A stretch of DNA of 64,000 nt from the NCBI GenBank assembly GCA_017979445.1, contig CM030706.1:20663884-20727883 (forward strand), read 5' to 3'. Under the pieces are notes generated by a model. The model saw only the letters and a list, made by a program, of their open reading frames with translations, searched no databases and was not told where the DNA came from. This DNA is from Akebia trifoliata. Its lineage: Eukaryota > Streptophyta > Magnoliopsida > Ranunculales > Lardizabalaceae. Shown here in pieces: positions 43,755 through 55,237 of this stretch (position 1 is its first letter; each line of letters starts with the position of its first letter). The translations under genes were made by a program, and so were the position numbers.

Positions 43755-44849
43755 TCATTCTGAAAGGAGGGACACAATTCTAGAGTCTATGTTACTTCGG
43801 TTATTTTCGATGGATGACTTTAACTTGCCTGCTTTTACTATCTCTTCATATTTCGATTCAAGTCTGTCATATGCGGGACAACCTGTTGCTTCAATAATCT
43901 TTGTGTTTTTTAATTCTGCCACTGCCTTAGGGTAATTGAGCTCATTCTGGCTTGGAACGAACGCACTGTTAAAACCAATTAGGTGAATGAAAGAAACTGG
44001 GTCAACTGATTCGAATTTGGATATGGATATTAGGTTTAGAGTAGGAGGGGGTTGATTTTGAAAGGTAGGCAAAGGGTTAGTCTTAACATTGGATGTAGTA
44101 GGAGTGGGTATGGTAACCTTTCCTTGTTCAATCAAGTCTTGGATAGCATGACGGAGAGTAATACACCTGTCAAGAACATGACCAGGCATCTGATGGAATT
44201 CACAGAATTGTCCATGATCCATGTTTGGAGGAAGAGGATTAGGCAAAGGCTTAGGTTGTAAAGGTGTTAGCAATCCCCTTTTCATCAATTTTTGATAAGC
44301 AACACTAAGGGACATTCCAAGATTGGCAAATTGTCTCCTAGGCTTGGCTTGTGAAGGTTGAGTAGCTTGAGGAGATAGTGTGAAGAAAGTGTTGGCCACT
44401 TGTAAGGAATTGATATTAGGCTTGAAATGTTTGGGTTTTGACTCAGACGGGTTACCAAAAAGTCCCGAAGAGTAGGCATCCTCAACTTGATTTCCAGCCT
44501 CAAGGAGGGATTGAAAAGTAGGAAGGTACTGAGGCATCAAGTATTTGGCATAATTTGGAGTAAGATTCCTGAGGATAATCTTGACTTGTTCTTTCTCTTG
44601 AGGTCGGTCCTAGAATTGAGCGGCTTTAGCTCTCCATCGAGCAATGAACTCAGTGAAAGTTTCCCCGAGTTTCTGTTTAGTAGTTTCTAGGTCTCTTTTT
44701 GTGAGTTCAATATCCGTGTTGAATGAATATCAACCAATAAATTCTTTCATCAATTCATGCCATGTTCTTACCCGAGATGAGTCCAATGACATTAACCAGC
44801 GTAGGACAGGACCTGTAAGGGTTCTTTGAAAAAGTTGAGCCATCTATTC

Positions 44850-47800
44850 TGTAACACCCCAAATTTTTAATTCGTATCTCGAGAAAATAAATAGTGGAAT
44901 TTTAAGAAAATCTTGAAAGTAGGATTTAGGGGTAAAACTTTATGATATTTATGATCATTTTTAATAGAATTTGACCTCACCATTAGATTCAAAATGATCG
45001 AAAAACATAGTTTAGCCTATAAGCACGCTCAAATGCGAGTCCGAATATAAAAGTTGCAAAATCCTCGATTACCGGGTCGGACTAGGCTAAAATAGTCACT
45101 TTTTATTAGAGCAATAATTTTTAAAATTCGATTATACCATTGGATTTATAATGAAAAATTATTCAACATGGACTATTTATTTGTCATTTTTGGAGATCAG
45201 GAAGTCGAATTATCGTCAAAAACGAAAACGACATCAAGTTTAGGGGTCACATCAGGCTAAAAATGTAAATTTTTTATGGAGACATAATTTGTAGAAATTG
45301 ACTATACCATTAGATCCGAAACGAAAAATTAAGTGAAATAGAGTATTCATTTGTCAGTTTTGGAGTCCGGATGATCAAGTTATCATCGATCGAAACAATT
45401 GAAAAAATACCGAATTCGTCCCACATTTTATTTAAATAATAATTTTAATTTTTTTTTATATGTCATCTTCCCCAACGCGTCCATCCGGCCGAGACATTAA
45501 AAAAAACGAATTTTTTTTTTCTTCTCTTCGATCTTCAATCTCAGATCTCTCACAAACGGCTTGCCGTCGACGATCGACGCAGAAGGGAGAAATGTCCGCA
45601 GCTACGTTCTCTACAAAACCCACCCAACCTTTCTTTGTTTCACTTTCTATTTTACCCGATATCGTCAAAAATTAGCCGTATTTGGATACGGAAATTTCAA
45701 AACTTTGACCTCGGATTTCGTCCGTTTCCGGGTCAAACCGTCTTCCGACGCAGAAGGGAGAAACGTCCGCAGCCTCATTCTCTACATAACCCACCCAAAT
45801 TCCTTTCATTTTCTCGCCTTTTTCACTCCGTATAGTAAAAAATTAGTCATATTTTTATACGGAGATTTCGTAACTTCAACCTCGATTTTCATCAATTTCG
45901 GGGTCAAACTGTCTTTCATCGTAGAAGGGAGAAGAGACGAGCACATCGAGATCTTCAAAACCACCAGGCCAGTTTCCAAAATAAGCCGCTTCGAAGTTCG
46001 GTCCATCTCAATTTTCGCACCGTTCACCTCGATTTTCGTGCACGTGCTTCAATTCCGTCGCCTAGTGATTGTAAGGAACTCTCAATTTCTATTAGTAATC
46101 GTAGATTGTGAAAATTGCATTTAGGATTTTATTGAAAAAAAATTGGATGTATTTCCGAAATGTAGAATTCTTTTGTCATTTCAAAAATTCACGCCAAAAA
46201 TTGCATGATTGATATGTTTAATTGTATTTTTAACAAATTATACGTGGGTAAGGTATTTTAACGGGTTATTTCCATAAATTGGGTCTTGTGCACTGCTCGG
46301 ACCCCGTTTTGATATAAAATTTGTTTTCTTTTTCAATATTATTGATAAAAATAAATTCGTTAGTTGGAAAATGTGATTTAATATTCAATGAACTCATATT
46401 GAGTTGATGAATATCAGAAAATTGATGTTTTATTGAAGAGATTGAAAATTGTAAAAATAAAAAAAAAAGGGAAAAAGGGTATGAAACGGTAAAATGTCTG
46501 AGTCACACCCGAGGGGTGATGTCTGCATTTTACGTTGTTGTGTTGTGTGCAGGTTGGTGAACAGATATCTAGGCATAATATTGTTGGTTGCATGTTTATT
46601 TAAATTTCTGTTAGGGCGAGGCGCTCCTTTATGTTATTTATTTTAGGCCGGGTGGCCACACTTGCATGGTAGGAAACTGGATATCTATTCTCAACCTTGT
46701 ATTGTTAATTTCTCTTTTGTTTTCAAATGAAAATAATATATATATGTACCTATTTTGTGAGTTGTTAAAGAGTTTGTGAATGCCTGAAGGGATAGTGCGT
46801 CATATCTTCCAGAGTGGTGTACTATCCTGGGATGTACGGTAGGGACCACGAAGCTCATACGTGGTATGGGACGCGTATGAGAGTGGAGTCACAACTGGAA
46901 TCCAGGTTTATTCCTCTCTCTCTTTACCAGTGAACTTGTAATGTAAAGGTGGTCGTATACGAATGGTTTGTATATTTGGGAATCACATGTACGCCTGATA
47001 GGCATAGACGAAGATGATTGGTCAGTGATCACTAACAATCTATAGTAGTCGAACGTTCTGACACATGGAAAAGAGACCCATTGCTTACGGTCACATCAAA
47101 CGGCCAGCCTGAGCCGGATAAATGGTCAACCAAGCGTGGTAAACAGCGACCAGCCACAAAATCAGGAACTAAAAGTCAGAGAGAAATTGTAACATTATGT
47201 CCCGACTGGGAGCGAGCCAGAGAGAAATTGTTTAATGTTTCCATTTGATCAATTAGATTTGTATAAAAAGAAAATGTTATAGTGAGTAATGCTGATTGAT
47301 GTGATGTCAGTTTTAAAATGTTTAGTTGCTCATCCCTGGCTATATGTACCTGTTAATCGTAGTTTATTCTGTAAAATTCTGTTTATTTTAAAATGATTCA
47401 GTATGTTTATTGTTCATGTTAGGAGAGGTTATTGGCAGAAATTGTTGCTTCCTTACTGGGTAACCATTGTTACTCACCATTTCCTTCTCCATTTTTTAGT
47501 TTCAGATCGTAAACTTGGCGAGGCAAGTATAGAGCACGAGTGAGAATCATCTGGTGGGTCAGATAGACAGCCAGAGTTCGTCACTTGGTGAGTTTTGGGG
47601 CTACACCCTTCTAGTGGTGTTAGTTTGTCTAGGTAGTAATATAGATTTTGTTCTGAGCGTTAGGACTTTTGTTAGAGTGAGGAATTCCTGTATAATCATA
47701 TATATAAACTTCTTCTTCCGCACTCTGATATACCGTATATTATTTGATGTATATAGGCTTCCGCTCGTATTCTATTTGTTTGTTTATATGCAGGATTGTA

Positions 47801-47937
47801 TGTCGTCTATCAGGTGCAGGTTGAACGCCTTGGAATGCTAACATAAACAGAGGAGACCATGCCGAAATTTTGAGGTGCTACCTACTACCTCGAGATCTGA
47901 CATGGGGAATTGTGTTAGCATTCGGCGGGGCGCCACA
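44850..47937 (+). repeat. 5' LTR of element E (3088 bp)
   Basis: TG...CA ends. Colinear with 51016-54064 and with the solo LTR at 60769-63939. It carries a three-fold ~170-bp repeat (45577-45960). A 14-bp filler CAGAGAGAAATTGT at 47218-47231 replaces about 90 bp present in the other two copies. Confidence 0.93.
45577..45960 (+). repeat. ~170-bp internal triplication in the E-family LTR, open in frame
   Basis: Three units begin ACGCAGAAGGGAGAAA (45577), ACGCAGAAGGGAGAAA (about 45750) and TCGTAGAAGGGAGAAG (about 45921). The first two also share TACGGA-ATTTC and GGGTCAAAC(C/T)GTC. A 187-codon frame (45561-46124) spans the repeat. In the 3' LTR the last 139 codons stay open, and in the solo LTR the frame is shorter. 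It matches no family I know, so I treat it as LTR leader sequence and not as a proven gene. Confidence 0.6.
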
Positions 47938-47939
47938 TA

Positions 47940-47951
47940 TGGTATCAGAGC
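47940..47951 (+). other. Primer-binding site of element E (tRNA-iMet)
   Basis: TGGTATCAGAGC, two bases after the LTR end, complementary to the 3' end of plant initiator tRNA-Met. Confidence 0.9.
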
Positions 47952-48261
47952 ATAGTATTAGATCCGTATGGGATATTGATCTGCTATGTTTTGAAGAGTT
48001 GGCTGATACCACATATATTAGAGCGATAATCATAGAGTGTCAATAGGAATTCGGTATCCGAGCTCATTAGTAATTCCGTATTGGAATTACGAGTTCTTCC
48101 GTGTCTAGAAGTCTATAGAGCCTAGTAAGCCTAAGATAAGATTTTAGATATGTTTTGTTAGTAATGGAAATGGAGTCCATTACTAAGTTTCAAGCTACGG
48201 TAGTAATTCATAGTTACGTAAGAATGGTTTTGGCCTTATTCTAATAAGTGCCTTAATACGG

Positions 48262-49850
48262 ATGAACATAAGCGAGAGGAGTGGACGAGGCAGAGGTCAA
48301 AACACAACAGAGACAAGATAGGTTTTGGATCAGACTACTAACCCGATATTACAACTAATGTCATTCATCGGATAGGTAGCTGAGTCTCATGATAACTTTA
48401 GAGAAGAAATATGAATAGTACAACCACCATCACCTCGACGCCAAATGGAAGGAAGGCAATTAGTATTTAATAAGAGACAAGTAATTACGAAACTAACAAA
48501 TTCATAGGAAAAATAACAATAAGTGGGGAATGATATTATAGACATACCAACTCAATGGATGGAAGAATTTCATAAGAAATAACAACATATACTACTAAAT
48601 CCATCGAAAGAAAAATGTTGTGGTATGTTATGAGTGTAGCAAATCGGGACATAAATGAGAGCAATGTTCGGGTCAACGTCAATTGATTAAGGATGTGTGA
48701 CTCCGAAAGATGCTAGACAAACCAATGTATAAGATAATAAGGCCACCATATTTTACTAAAGTTGATAACGTATTCGTGCCATCCCGAACATACAAGACTA
48801 GCGATCGGAAGTGAAAGATGGTACAAGACTTACCACAATTGTAAGGTGCATCATTAAATCCAAGAAATGAGGAAGCGCTGGACTTATTCTCAAGAGACTT
48901 ATACTATTCCACCTCAGGGATCACTACCACCGGTTGTGCCTTTGAAGAATGAGAGAATTCCTTAACCCAAAGGACAAGTAAATCCAAGTATGTGGTTGTA
49001 GAATTTTCAATGATTACGTCTATCAAGATTTTGGGACTTTTTCGATCTGATTGAGGTCAATAAGTGGGTTTTGAAGACCTGAAAGATTTTGAGTGACATG
49101 TAATGCCCAAGAGATCAGTGGGTGATGGTCGATTACATTCTAGTTGGACGAGGATACCAATTATTAGTAACATTTTGAGATGAATGTATTGGGAAATGGA
49201 TTGTTTGAGTGGGTAAAATTCGAGAGGATAGATTTATATCCGAGACTGCTCGAGAAATCAAGCACAAGGAGTTTTTGAGATTAGTGCAAGGTCATCTATC
49301 GATTATAGACTATAAGATGATGTTCACTAAGTTGTCACGAGATGCACCCGAGCTTCTCTTGACAGATCTGCAGAAGGTCGTAGATTCTTTAGAAGACTAT
49401 AACCCTGCCTAAGGGTCAAGAGATCGATGATTGAGACTACCAATTATAGAGATACAGTAAATCGAGCTTAAAGGATAAAACGAGAGGAGATAGAGTTTCA
49501 GACTTCCAAGGGGCAAATGAGTTGACCTTAGATTTCTTTTCTTCCCAGATCAGATTTGGACAAGAGATCGATGTATTCGAGGCCAATCTCCTCCGAATAT
49601 AGAACTCATCCACTACTGAGTTGTAGAGTTTTCTATCACTGAGTTAGAGAGTAGTTGAAGCTCCAATGATGCCAACAGGGCCAAATGAATCAACAAGGCA
49701 GGTTCAGAGCCTACAGACCTTAGTCTACCAACTACCTACTCCACAGAGATCTACAAAGACAAGATTGTTGACATTGTTACGCGTGTGATCAGGTGGGACA
49801 TATCAAGAAAGAATGTCCTCTATCATAGTCGCGAGCAAGGATTGTGACCT
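48262..49850 (+). pseudogene. Gag remnants of element E
   Basis: It starts MNISERSGRGRGQNTT at 48262, a basic Gly/Arg-rich gag start. A CCHC knuckle CYECSKSGHK (48626) with one stop inside follows. Next is a capsid-like helix region FLRLVQGHLSIIDY and FTKLSRDAPELL (49209-49412). A second CCHC knuckle CYACDQVGHIKKEC follows (49775-49816). Knuckle, capsid, knuckle is not the normal gag order, so two gag fragments are probably juxtaposed. Stops and frameshifts are frequent. The stretch 49860-51000 has no recognisable pol domain. Confidence 0.7.
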
Positions 49851-51000
49851 AAGAGAAAATACCTGTCTCCAACGAAGTTTTGGAAGGTACAATTTCTAAT
49901 TATAATGTTAGAACGTAGAGTACTCAATATTGATTCCTCTAGATTATATAATTCTATGAAGAGTTTGCACACTTGATAGAGCTAGAAACCACTGACACAG
50001 GTCAAGTAATGAAATTATCTATACCATTGACTGAACTATTAGGTGAAGCAGCTCTTGCTTTACGACTTCTTGAATCGATTCTCCTCCTTTGAAAAAATAG
50101 ATCATCTTTTTCCTTTTATCTTTCTATCATCGGTGTCAGTTCTAACTCTTCTTTTGCCTTCTCATTTCACAATCGCCTTCTAATAGAGGAATTCATTATT
50201 ATCGTTCTTGTTACGTGATCAATTCTTTCTACAGCCAAGCGCTAACTTCGAGACTTCGATCGTGACTTATTTTCATTCTTCGAAACAAAAGCGTTATAAG
50301 TAGAGATAATGATTCCGTAGAAGCAGCGACTACCACCTGCCTGTGCCCACATCCATCCTAAAGAGATTTAGTAGAGTATAAGTTAGGAGGTGGGTCGATG
50401 TAAAATGTGAGAAAGAATAATCTTGTGATAATGTTGCATTAATGGTTACTTAATGGAATTGTGAGAAAATAAATGTAGGATTTATCCCCTCGAGTAAGAT
50501 TTTAAATTATAAAGGTTATGACAGAGGTTTTGAGGAAATATCGCAATAAGTAAAAATCTAATATCGAATTGAATATAAAGATAGTGGTGTGTTTGCGGTA
50601 AGGCTATGCATTGAGGAGTAATATTCATAACAATTATGAGTAAAACATAATAGACGATGTAATTGATGAGAGAAGTAAAGATGAAGAATAAATAAGATGT
50701 GAAAGGTTGTGGTTGATAGACATTGGTGGGGAAGTCATACAAGTTAAATTGATTGTTATCTTAGGATTATACAAATAATGGATTAGTTAGAGTATGAGTT
50801 TAAAATAGAGTGATTAATTAATGAATGTATTAGGCTGACAAAATATGGGAGACATAAGTCTACGAGTTATAAATGAGATTGGCTTGGGACTAAGAATAGA
50901 TATTAATCGAAAATAGGTAGTGTTTATTATACATGTCGTGTTAGTGGAATTGCGAAAAAGTTTGATAAGTACGATTTCAATTTCGAGGACAAAATTTTTA

Positions 51001-51015
51001 TTAAGGGGGGGAGAA
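51001..51015 (+). other. Polypurine tract of element E
   Basis: AAGGGGGGGAGAA ends directly at the 3' LTR start (51016). It is the expected primer for plus-strand DNA synthesis. Confidence 0.9.
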
Positions 51016-54000
51016 TGTAACCCCCGAATTTTTAATTCGTATCTCGAGGAAAATAAATAGTGGAATTTTAAGAAAATCTTGAAAATGGGATTTAGGGGTA
51101 AAACTTTATGATGTTTATGATCATTTTTAATGAAATTTGACCTCACCATTAGATTCAAAATGATCGTAAAACATAGTTTAGCCTGTAAGCACGCTCAAAT
51201 GCGAGTCCGAATATAAAAGTTGCAAAATCCTCGATTACCGGGTCGGACTAGGCTAAAATAGTCACTTTTTATTAGAGCAATAATTTTTAAAATTCGATTA
51301 TACCATTGGATTCATAACGAAAAATTATTCAACATGGACTATTTATTTGTCATTTTTGGAGATCAGGAAGTCGAATTATCGTCAAAAACGAAAACGACAT
51401 CAAGTTTAGGGGTCACATCAAGCTAAAAATGTAAATTTTTTATGGAGACATAATTTGTAGAAATTGACTATACCATTAGATCCGGAACGAAAAATTAGGT
51501 GAAATAGAGTATTCATTTGTCAGTTTTGGAGTCCGGATGATCAAGTTATCATCGATCGAAACAATTGACAAAATACCGAATTCAATCTCAGATCTCTCAC
51601 AAACGGCTCGCCGTCGACGATCGACGCAGAAGGGAGAAATGTTCGCAGCTACGTTCTCTACAAAGCCCACCCAATCTTTCTTTGTTTCACTTTCTATTTT
51701 ACCCGATATCGTAAAATATCAGCCGTATTTGGATACGGAAATTTCAAAACTTTGACCTCGGATTTCGTCCGTTTCCGGGTCAAACCGTCTTCCGACGCAG
51801 AAAGGAGAAACGTCCGTAGCCTCATTCTCTACATAACCCACCCAAATTCCTTTCGTTTTCTCACCTTTTTCACCCCATATGGTCAAAAATCAGCCGTATT
51901 TTTATACGGAGATTTCGTAACTTCAACCTCGATTTTCATCAATTTCGGGGTCAAACTGTCTTTCATCGTAGAAGGGAGAAGAGACGAGCACATCGAGATC
52001 TTCAAAACCACCAAGTCGGTTTCAAAAATAAACCGCTTCGAAGTTCGGTCCATCTCGATTTCCGCGCCGTTCGCTTCGATTTCCCTGCACGTGCTTCAAT
52101 TCCGTCGCCTAGTGATTGTAAGGAACTCTCAATTTCTATTAGTAATCGTAGATTGTGAAAATTGCATTTAGGATTTTATTGAAAAAAATTTGGATGTATT
52201 TCTGAAATGTAGAATTCTTTTGTCATTTTAAAAATTCACACCAAAAATTGCATGATTGATATGTTTAATTGTATTTTTAACAAATTATACGTGGATAAGG
52301 TATTTTAACAGGTTATTTCCATAAATTGGGTCTTGTGCACTGCTCGGACCCCGTTTTGATATAAAATTTGTTTTCTTTTTCAATATTATTGATAAAAATA
52401 AATTCGTTAGTTGGAAAATGTGATTTAATATTCAATGAACTCATATTGAGTTGATGAATATCAGAAAATTGATGTTTTATTGAAGAGATTGAAAATTGTA
52501 AAAATCGAAAAAAAAGGGAAAAAGGGTATGAAACGGTAAAATGTCAGAGTCACACCCGAGGGGTGATGTCTGCATTTTACGTTGTTGTGTTGTGTGCAGG
52601 TTGGTGAAAAGATATCTAGGGATAATATTATTGGTTGCATGTTTATTTAAATTTCTGTTAGCGCGATGCGCTCCGTTATGTTATTTATTTTAGGCCGGGT
52701 GGCCACACTTGCATGGTAGGAAACTGGATATCTATTCTCAACCTTGTATTGTTAATTTCTCTTTTGTTTTCAAATGAAAATAATATATATATGTACCTAT
52801 TTTGTGAGCTGTTAAAGAGTTTGTGAATGCCTGAAGGGATAGTGCGTCATATCATCCGGAGTGGTGTACTATCCTGGGATGTACGGTAGGGACCACTAAG
52901 CTCATACGTGGTATGGGACACGTATGAGAGTGGAGTCTCAACTGAAATCCGGGTTTATTCCTTTCTATCTTTACTAGTGAACTTGTAATGTAAAGGTGGT
53001 CGTATACGAATGGTTTGTATATTTGGAAATCATATGTACGCCTGATAGGCATAGACGAAAATGATTGGTCAATGATCACTAACAATCTATAGTAGTCGAA
53101 CGTTCTGACACATGGAAAAGAGACCCATTGCTTACGGTCACGTCAAACGGCCAGCCTGAGTCGGATAAATGGTCAACCAAGCGTGGTAAACAGTGACCAG
53201 CCACAAAATCAGGAACTAAAAGTCAGAGAGAAATTGTAACATCATGTCCCGACTAGGAGCGATCCAGTCGTGAATCCCAACTCTCTAATTCCAATACTCC
53301 ACCATTGTGTATTATGTATCTGTTGCTTATTTTGATATATAAAATGAAATGCATGTTTAATGTTTCCATTTGATCAATTAGATTTGTATAAAAAGAAAAT
53401 GTTATAGTGAGTAATGCTGATTGATGTGATGTCAGTTTTAAAATGTTTAGTTGCTCATCCCTGGCTATATGTACCTGTTAATCGTAGTTTATTCTGTAAA
53501 ATTTTGTTTATTTTAAAATGATTCAGTATGTTTATTTGTTCATGTTAGGAGAGGTTATTGGCAGAAATTGGTGCTTCCTTACTGGGTAACCATTGTTACT
53601 CACCATTTCCTTCTCCATTGTTTAGTTTCAGATCTGAAGCTTGGCGAGGCAAGTATAGAGAACGAGTGAGAATCATTTGGTGGGTCAGATAGACAGCCAG
53701 AGTTCGTCACTTGGTGAGTTTTGGGGCTACACCCTTCTAGTGGTGGTAGTTTTTCTAGGTAGTAATATAGATTTTGTTATGAGCGTTAGGACTTTTGTTA
53801 GAGTGAGGAATTCCTGTATAATCATATATATAAACTTCTTCTTCCGCACTCTGATATACCGTATATTATTTGATGTATATAGGCTTCCGCTCGTATTCTA
53901 TTTTGTTTGTTTATATGCAGGATTGTATGTCGTCTATCAGGTGCAGGTTGAACGCCTTGGAATGCTAACATAAACAGAGGAGACCATGCCGAAATTTCGA

Positions 54001-54064
54001 GGTGCCACCTACTACCTCGAGATCTGACATGGGGAATTGTATTAGCGTTCGGCGGGGCGCCACA
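51016..54064 (+). repeat. 3' LTR of element E (3049 bp)
   Basis: It begins TGTAACCCCCGAA and ends GGCGCCACA. Compared with the 5' LTR it lacks about 120 bp near 51582 (the junction shares TTC) but keeps the segment 53268-53355 that the 5' LTR lost. The solo LTR at 60769 has both segments, so both are deletions. Confidence 0.93.
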
Positions 54065-54599
54065 TATTCTTAACTCAGACCTTGAGATTGCATTATGCCG
54101 ACATATACTTTTAAGTGAGTCCTAGGGCATCCAATATCGTCAAACTTCTCCATATCTAGCATTGTGAACTTCTCTGGCAGACGGACCGTGGGAAACAAGG
54201 TCATTGCCCCTAATCTAAGAGTAAGATCATCGGGGTCTTTAATATTCTTTAAAGCAGTTTCAACCCGAGTTAATCGATTAGTTAGGACAGGGTCGACGTG
54301 TAACTGATCATCTTCTTGGTTTTCAACGAGGTCAAACACATCCTAAGGTTCTATAGCTTTATCTTTTCCCTTTTCAATTTTCAGGGATTCAATTTGTGTT
54401 TGGACAGAAGCAATAATCTCTGTTTGAAAAGATTCCAAAATCTAACGGAGCGCAGCTTCATCTATGGTACTCGTTTCTTCTCGTGGCAAAGACTGACTAC
54501 TTGGCAATGGTACTCTAGAAAGACGACTTTTTTCATGGATCCAAAGTGGCATAGATGGAGGTTTAGAATGTTTGAGACCAATTATCACCTGATTGGAAG

Positions 54600-55237
54600 T
54601 AAACCAAGGTTAACCAATTATCACGGATCCACATGATTAAAGTTTTGATATAAAATAACCTAAGTCCGGTGGAAAATATTGAATCCAAACGCACTATAAC
54701 TCTATGCTGACCAAGAAAATGAGAAAGGTTAGACGCGGGTCTACCCCTGATTAGGATAGAACCTTTGATCAGATAAATTAATTTGATCATAAAATGGAAT
54801 CAATTAGTCCAACTGATTTGATATTGATCAGTTTGATCCATTTGTTAATTGGGTCAACTGATTTAATTGGTTCAAATTGATCGGTACATTTCACTGATTG
54901 GGTCGGACCGATATTGCGGGTCTAGCTTGAACGGTCTGGATCGGTCCGCCCATTTACCTGTTGGTTGGATTAAATTGAGCAACCTGGGAACACCCATAGT
55001 CAGTTCAGGTCGTGACCTACAGGAAGGCTTCTAGACTCTAGGTTTACTACATGTAATGCGATTTATCTGGCCACCCTTGCCCAAGTGCACATATAAACCT
55101 CTCGAACATACTCAATCGGACGATACGTGGTAATTTTTTTTGATATACCGTATGTGTGATAATCTAAAACTCCAACTCACTTCTCTGAAGTCAAAAACAG
55201 CCAGTTTGATCCCTAGTTGAGAGGTGGCGCACGATGC
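54600..55237 (-). other. Element M leader (5' untranslated part)
   Basis: Noncoding. Repeats of ATTGGGTC(A/G)GAC and TTGATC(A/C)G lie at 54780-54950. The part 54960-55237 matches the D leader at 58873-59140 in the opposite orientation (shared: GCTGTTTTTGACTTCAGAGA, GATTATCAC, CCACGTATCG). Confidence 0.65.

Larger units (their letters stand above)
44850..54064 (+). mobile_element. Element E: chromovirus-like LTR retrotransposon lacking pol, TSD TATTC
   Basis: 9215 bp bounded by TGTAACACCCC and GGCGCCACA. It is flanked by exact TATTC at 44845-44849 and 54065-54069. It has two long LTRs, a PBS matching initiator tRNA-Met, a polypurine tract and an internal region of only 3.08 kb with gag remnants. 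The very long LTRs starting TGTAACACCC, with a tRNA-Met PBS, are typical of the Del/Tekay chromovirus lineage. Reverse transcriptase and integrase are missing, so it must have moved with proteins supplied by a relative. Confidence 0.93.
43755..54600 (-). pseudogene. Gypsy gag of element M, interrupted by element E
   Basis: The N-terminal part lies at about 54600-54065 (SRLSRVPLPSSQSLP, then NRLTRVETALKNI, and KVYVGIMQSQGLS). It resumes at 44849 (MAQLFQRTLTGPVLRWLMSL, TFTEFIARWRAKAAQF) and ends at 43755. The zinc-binding motif CEFHQMPGHVLDRC lies at about 44203-44162. With E and one TATTC copy set aside, the reading frame is the same on both sides of the insertion. Stops remain, mostly TAG or TGA at expected Gln/Trp positions. 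Gag proteins of this type form the virus-like particle that packages retrotransposon RNA. No pol follows. Confidence 0.85.
38443..55237 (-). mobile_element. Element M: family-A Gypsy element, gag only, 5' part displaced
   Basis: Inferred extent. Its 3' LTR is at 38443-40182 (minus orientation), followed by tandem-repeat spacer (40183-43754), a gag pseudogene (43755-about 54600, split by element E) and leader sequence to 55237. The leader segment 54960-55237 (reverse complement) is homologous to 58873-59140 of element D, so M and D are of one family. D begins at 55238, and M's 5' LTR should lie beyond D, outside the window. No protease, RT or integrase is found between gag and the 3' LTR, and no clear polypurine tract is seen beside the LTR. 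Confidence 0.6.

Noticed and set aside
47940..47951. tRNA-like sequence
   Set aside because: Only the 12-nt primer-binding complement of initiator tRNA-Met is present, not a tRNA gene.
53677..53973. Paired 95-98 aa frames at 47554-47841 and 53677-53973
   Set aside because: They are the same LTR segment in the two LTRs of E, with no recognisable domain. Homology is explained by LTR identity, not by selection.
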